Assembly (NCBI GenBank): GCA_903849645.1
Contig: CAINJJ010000047.1
Span: 1-64,000, forward strand
Length of the DNA stretch: 64,000 nucleotides
Direction of reading: 5' to 3'
Source of the DNA: an uncultured Acidobacteriaceae bacterium
GTDB taxonomy: Bacteria > Acidobacteriota > Terriglobia > Terriglobales > Acidobacteriaceae
A program made the position numbers and the translations under genes. Shown here one piece after another: positions 61,915 to 64,000 of the stretch; positions within the stretch are counted from its first letter, which is position 1; each line of letters begins with the position of its first letter. Below the pieces are notes generated by a model, which saw nothing but the letters and a program-made list of their open reading frames with translations, was not told the origin of the DNA and searched no databases.

Positions 61915-63222
61915 TCAATTCGGCTTCCCCGCTCCCGGCGCGGGGGCTGGCTTGGCCGCATCGGGATCGGTTGCATCGGGCCCCGCCGCGGGCTGCGCCT
62001 CGGGTTCGCCGTCCGGATTCGCGCCCGGCTGGGGGGCCGGCTTCTTCTTCGGGAACTGAACCGGCCGCATCACGCCCACGCTCTGGCTGTCGGTGGGCAG
62101 TTTCTCCCCCGGATCCCGCAGGCTCGGCGGCGCAGCCGGGGCTTGCGTGTCCGGATTGCGCTCGGCATCGCCTTCCTGCACCGTCCGCGTCCCAGGGGCT
62201 CCATCGGCCACCAGCGGCGTCCCGTCCGTGCGCATCATTCCCTCAACCTCGTCGTTGGTTGAGATCACCGGCGCCTCGCCCATCTTCGCCACTTCCACGC
62301 GAATCACCCGGTTGCCGTTGATGCGCACAAAATCCACTTCCTGCGGCGGACGCCCGTAGATCCACTCCTCAAACGGCATCTGCCCGTCCATCTCCCGCGT
62401 CTTGTGCTCCGGCTGCCCTTTGGCAAAAAGCACCATGTCCGTGCTCATCCCCACCATCACGTGATGGTTGAGGATTGCGTCCTTCAGCTTTGTGGGCAGC
62501 GTATCGGTGAACGCCTGGATCGGTGTCTTCGCGTCAAATGAGATCAGCGGCGCCAGCAGCGCCTTCACCTCGGCGCCGGTCAACTCCGGCACATGGCCCG
62601 CGAACGCCAGCGTCAACCGCGCTCCCATCGGCTCCGTGTCGTCCCCCTGCGTCACCGGATTCATGTTCGGCCCCACTCCAATCTGGATGTGACGCAGAAA
62701 CCGGTGCTTTCTGTCCGGGCCTCCATTCAGGTCAAACACGATCTTCGCCCGGTCAAACTTGATGTCCGTCAGTACCAGCCGATCTCCCGGCTTGGCAGAG
62801 ATCCCCTGGGCCACCACCATGTCCAGATAAGGCTCTCCGGCAGGCTCCATCTTGCCGTTGGCCTGCAGCGTCAGCCCCTTGTGGCCCCTGGGAAAAGGCC
62901 GCATCGCAAATCCCTGCTCCGACTGCAACAGGCGGATCAGCTCCAGGCGCGTCTTAGCATCCAGCTCCGAGTTGGCGATGGGAACATGGGTTGGCTTGAT
63001 CTGCTCATAACGCCGGTCCACCGTGCCCGTGGCCGTCGCTCCGTTGGTCACCACGCCCGTGTGGGTGTCCACCGTGACCACCTGCGCCACCGCCCCCGCC
63101 GCGACCATCAGGAAAGCCATGGCGCACAGCCCCGCCAGCCGCCGCAGCGCGCAACCACGGCTTGTGCTCTCAGTCTTCGCTTCAAATGGTGGTGCACTTT
63201 GCGGCTTTGACGGCAAAATCAT
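61915..63222 (-). CDS. Exported or anchored protein of unknown function
   Basis: About 435 residues start at ATG 63222 with GGAGG five bases upstream. One hydrophobic segment (LAGLCAMAFLMVAAGAVAQV) follows a 28-residue cytoplasmic-type start. The middle region (LVLTDIKFDRAKIVFDLNGG, FLRHIQIGVGPNM, RLTLAFAGHVPELTGAEVKA) looks like beta-rich domains without a known name. The last 90 residues are Pro/Ala/Asp-rich and disordered. It sits upstream of pyrF in opposite direction. Confidence 0.65.
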   Translation of the reverse strand: MILPSKPQSAPPFEAKTESTSRGCALRRLAGLCAMAFLMVAAGAVAQVVTVDTHTGVVTNGATATGTVDRRYEQIKPTHVPIANSELDAKTRLELIRLLQSEQGFAMRPFPRGHKGLTLQANGKMEPAGEPYLDMVVAQGISAKPGDRLVLTDIKFDRAKIVFDLNGGPDRKHRFLRHIQIGVGPNMNPVTQGDDTEPMGARLTLAFAGHVPELTGAEVKALLAPLISFDAKTPIQAFTDTLPTKLKDAILNHHVMVGMSTDMVLFAKGQPEHKTREMDGQMPFEEWIYGRPPQEVDFVRINGNRVIRVEVAKMGEAPVISTNDEVEGMMRTDGTPLVADGAPGTRTVQEGDAERNPDTQAPAAPPSLRDPGEKLPTDSQSVGVMRPVQFPKKKPAPQPGANPDGEPEAQPAAGPDATDPDAAKPAPAPGAGKPN

Positions 63223-63326
63223 GGGAGCCTCCCATGCATGGCGAACAGCATTGAGCAAAAGATAGTCCCGTCCCGAGGCAAAACGCAACTCTCCCAGACG
63301 CCGCAATGCGGTGCGGTCAAAATCTC

Positions 63327-64000
63327 TCAGAGAGTCTCGGAATGCTGCTGCGGGCTCTGTTCCGTGTCTCCGGTCGAATCCGCCACCACAGCCGCCACCG
63401 GCGGCGAAATCGCGGGCAGAATCTGCACCAGTTGCGGCGTCGAGGGCACAACCGGGACCGCCGCTCCCATGGCAGCCTCATGCTGGCGCTTTTGAGCCGC
63501 GTCCAGGTCCACAGGAATCCCGCCCGGCACGATCTCCGGCGCGTTATACCGGTAGTCCAGTTCCCTGGTCAGCCGGTAGACCACCGGAATCCCCAGCAGC
63601 AGAACGCCAAAGGCCACCCAGCTTCCGTCCAGGCCGTAACCGCCGCCCGTCAGCCAGAACGGCCCCATCGGATTGCCCTGCACCACCGGCGAGTGGTTGT
63701 TCACGCCGCCCACGGCCAGCCCAAACACCAGCGCCCGGCTCGCCTTCCAGCCAAAATTCACGCCCCAGCTGAACCACAACGCCCGGGTCCGCAGATACGC
63801 CGTGGAAAGCACCAGACTGAGCGCCACTGAAACCGCCACCCCGGCCCGGCTTGCGCCCGGCACCAGACCCTGCACAATGGCAAAGAACGCCGCGTATCCC
63901 AGCATCGCCCCCAGCGGACCCACCGCATGGGCAAACCGCTGGAACCCGTATCCCCGGAAAGCCACCTCTTCCGCCATCGCCGCCAGCGCAAAGAACGCCG
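63327..64000 (-). CDS. CPBP-family (CAAX-like) membrane protease, 5' end missing
   Basis: The C-terminal part of the gene is in the window. AAMAEEVAFRGYGFQRFAHA carries the EExxxR motif, and ALWFSWGVNFGWKASRALVF carries the second conserved segment of CPBP proteases. Several membrane helices and a disordered Pro/Ala/Gln tail follow. The start lies beyond base 64000. Family members cleave prenylated or small peptide substrates or serve in bacteriocin immunity; the substrate is unknown. Confidence 0.82.
   Translation of the reverse strand, partial: AFFALAAMAEEVAFRGYGFQRFAHAVGPLGAMLGYAAFFAIVQGLVPGASRAGVAVSVALSLVLSTAYLRTRALWFSWGVNFGWKASRALVFGLAVGGVNNHSPVVQGNPMGPFWLTGGGYGLDGSWVAFGVLLLGIPVVYRLTRELDYRYNAPEIVPGGIPVDLDAAQKRQHEAAMGAAVPVVPSTPQLVQILPAISPPVAAVVADSTGDTEQSPQQHSETL

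Overview
The window is high-GC bacterial DNA. Its gene content suggests an acidobacterium of the Terriglobia type: secreted glycoside hydrolases without SusC/SusD, a mannonate/KDG sugar-acid route, ECF sigma/anti-sigma pairs, many exported TPR proteins and tandem signal peptidases. This placement is an inference, because no rRNA or marker phylogeny is available in the window.

Layout. Bases 1-2800 are a graveyard of mobile DNA: an IS21 istA fragment, a tRNA-Arg 5' half cut at the anticodon loop, a broken tyrosine recombinase and a decayed ISL3 transposase. Bases 2805-12282 carry four co-directional secreted glycosidases (GH106, GH172, GH27, GH2). Bases 12394-24136 form a sugar-acid module: TIM-barrel isomerase, Gfo/Idh/MocA dehydrogenase, ExuT-type transporter, mannonate dehydratase and an SDR on the minus strand; KDG kinase, KDPG aldolase and an FAH-family enzyme on the plus strand; then a FucP-type permease and a ketoglutaric semialdehyde dehydrogenase. 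The glycosidases release sugars, the transporters import them, and the pathway ends at pyruvate plus glyceraldehyde 3-phosphate. A Phd/VapC module follows.

Bases 24.9-44.6 kb are mostly core or conserved: NIPSNAP protein, uvrA, TPR and small exported proteins, a SprT-like protease, tRNA-Ser(UGA), an ECF sigma/anti-sigma pair with a possible autoregulated promoter, a Crp/Fnr regulator, a large exported TPR protein, rnc, two signal peptidases, an AsmA protein, a HAD phosphatase and an alpha-carbonic anhydrase.

The most unusual locus is 44641-46190. It is a visibly AT-richer two-gene cassette whose products match the nucleotide-modification-associated domains Nmad2 and Nmad3. A nearly identical 40-bp terminator-like repeat lies at each edge, and the outer copy still carries the decayed 3' end of a second Nmad3-like gene. 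This looks like a turnover site for DNA-modification-linked cassettes.

Bases 46.2-64 kb hold an M28 peptidase, an HtrA protease, a peptidoglycan-binding protein, a type B carboxylesterase, a toxin-antitoxin cluster next to lysA (one toxin broken by an amber codon, one module bracketed by a 25-bp duplication of the lysA 3' end), a sugar transporter and kinase, pyrF, several small zinc-ribbon proteins and, running off the end, a CPBP membrane protease.
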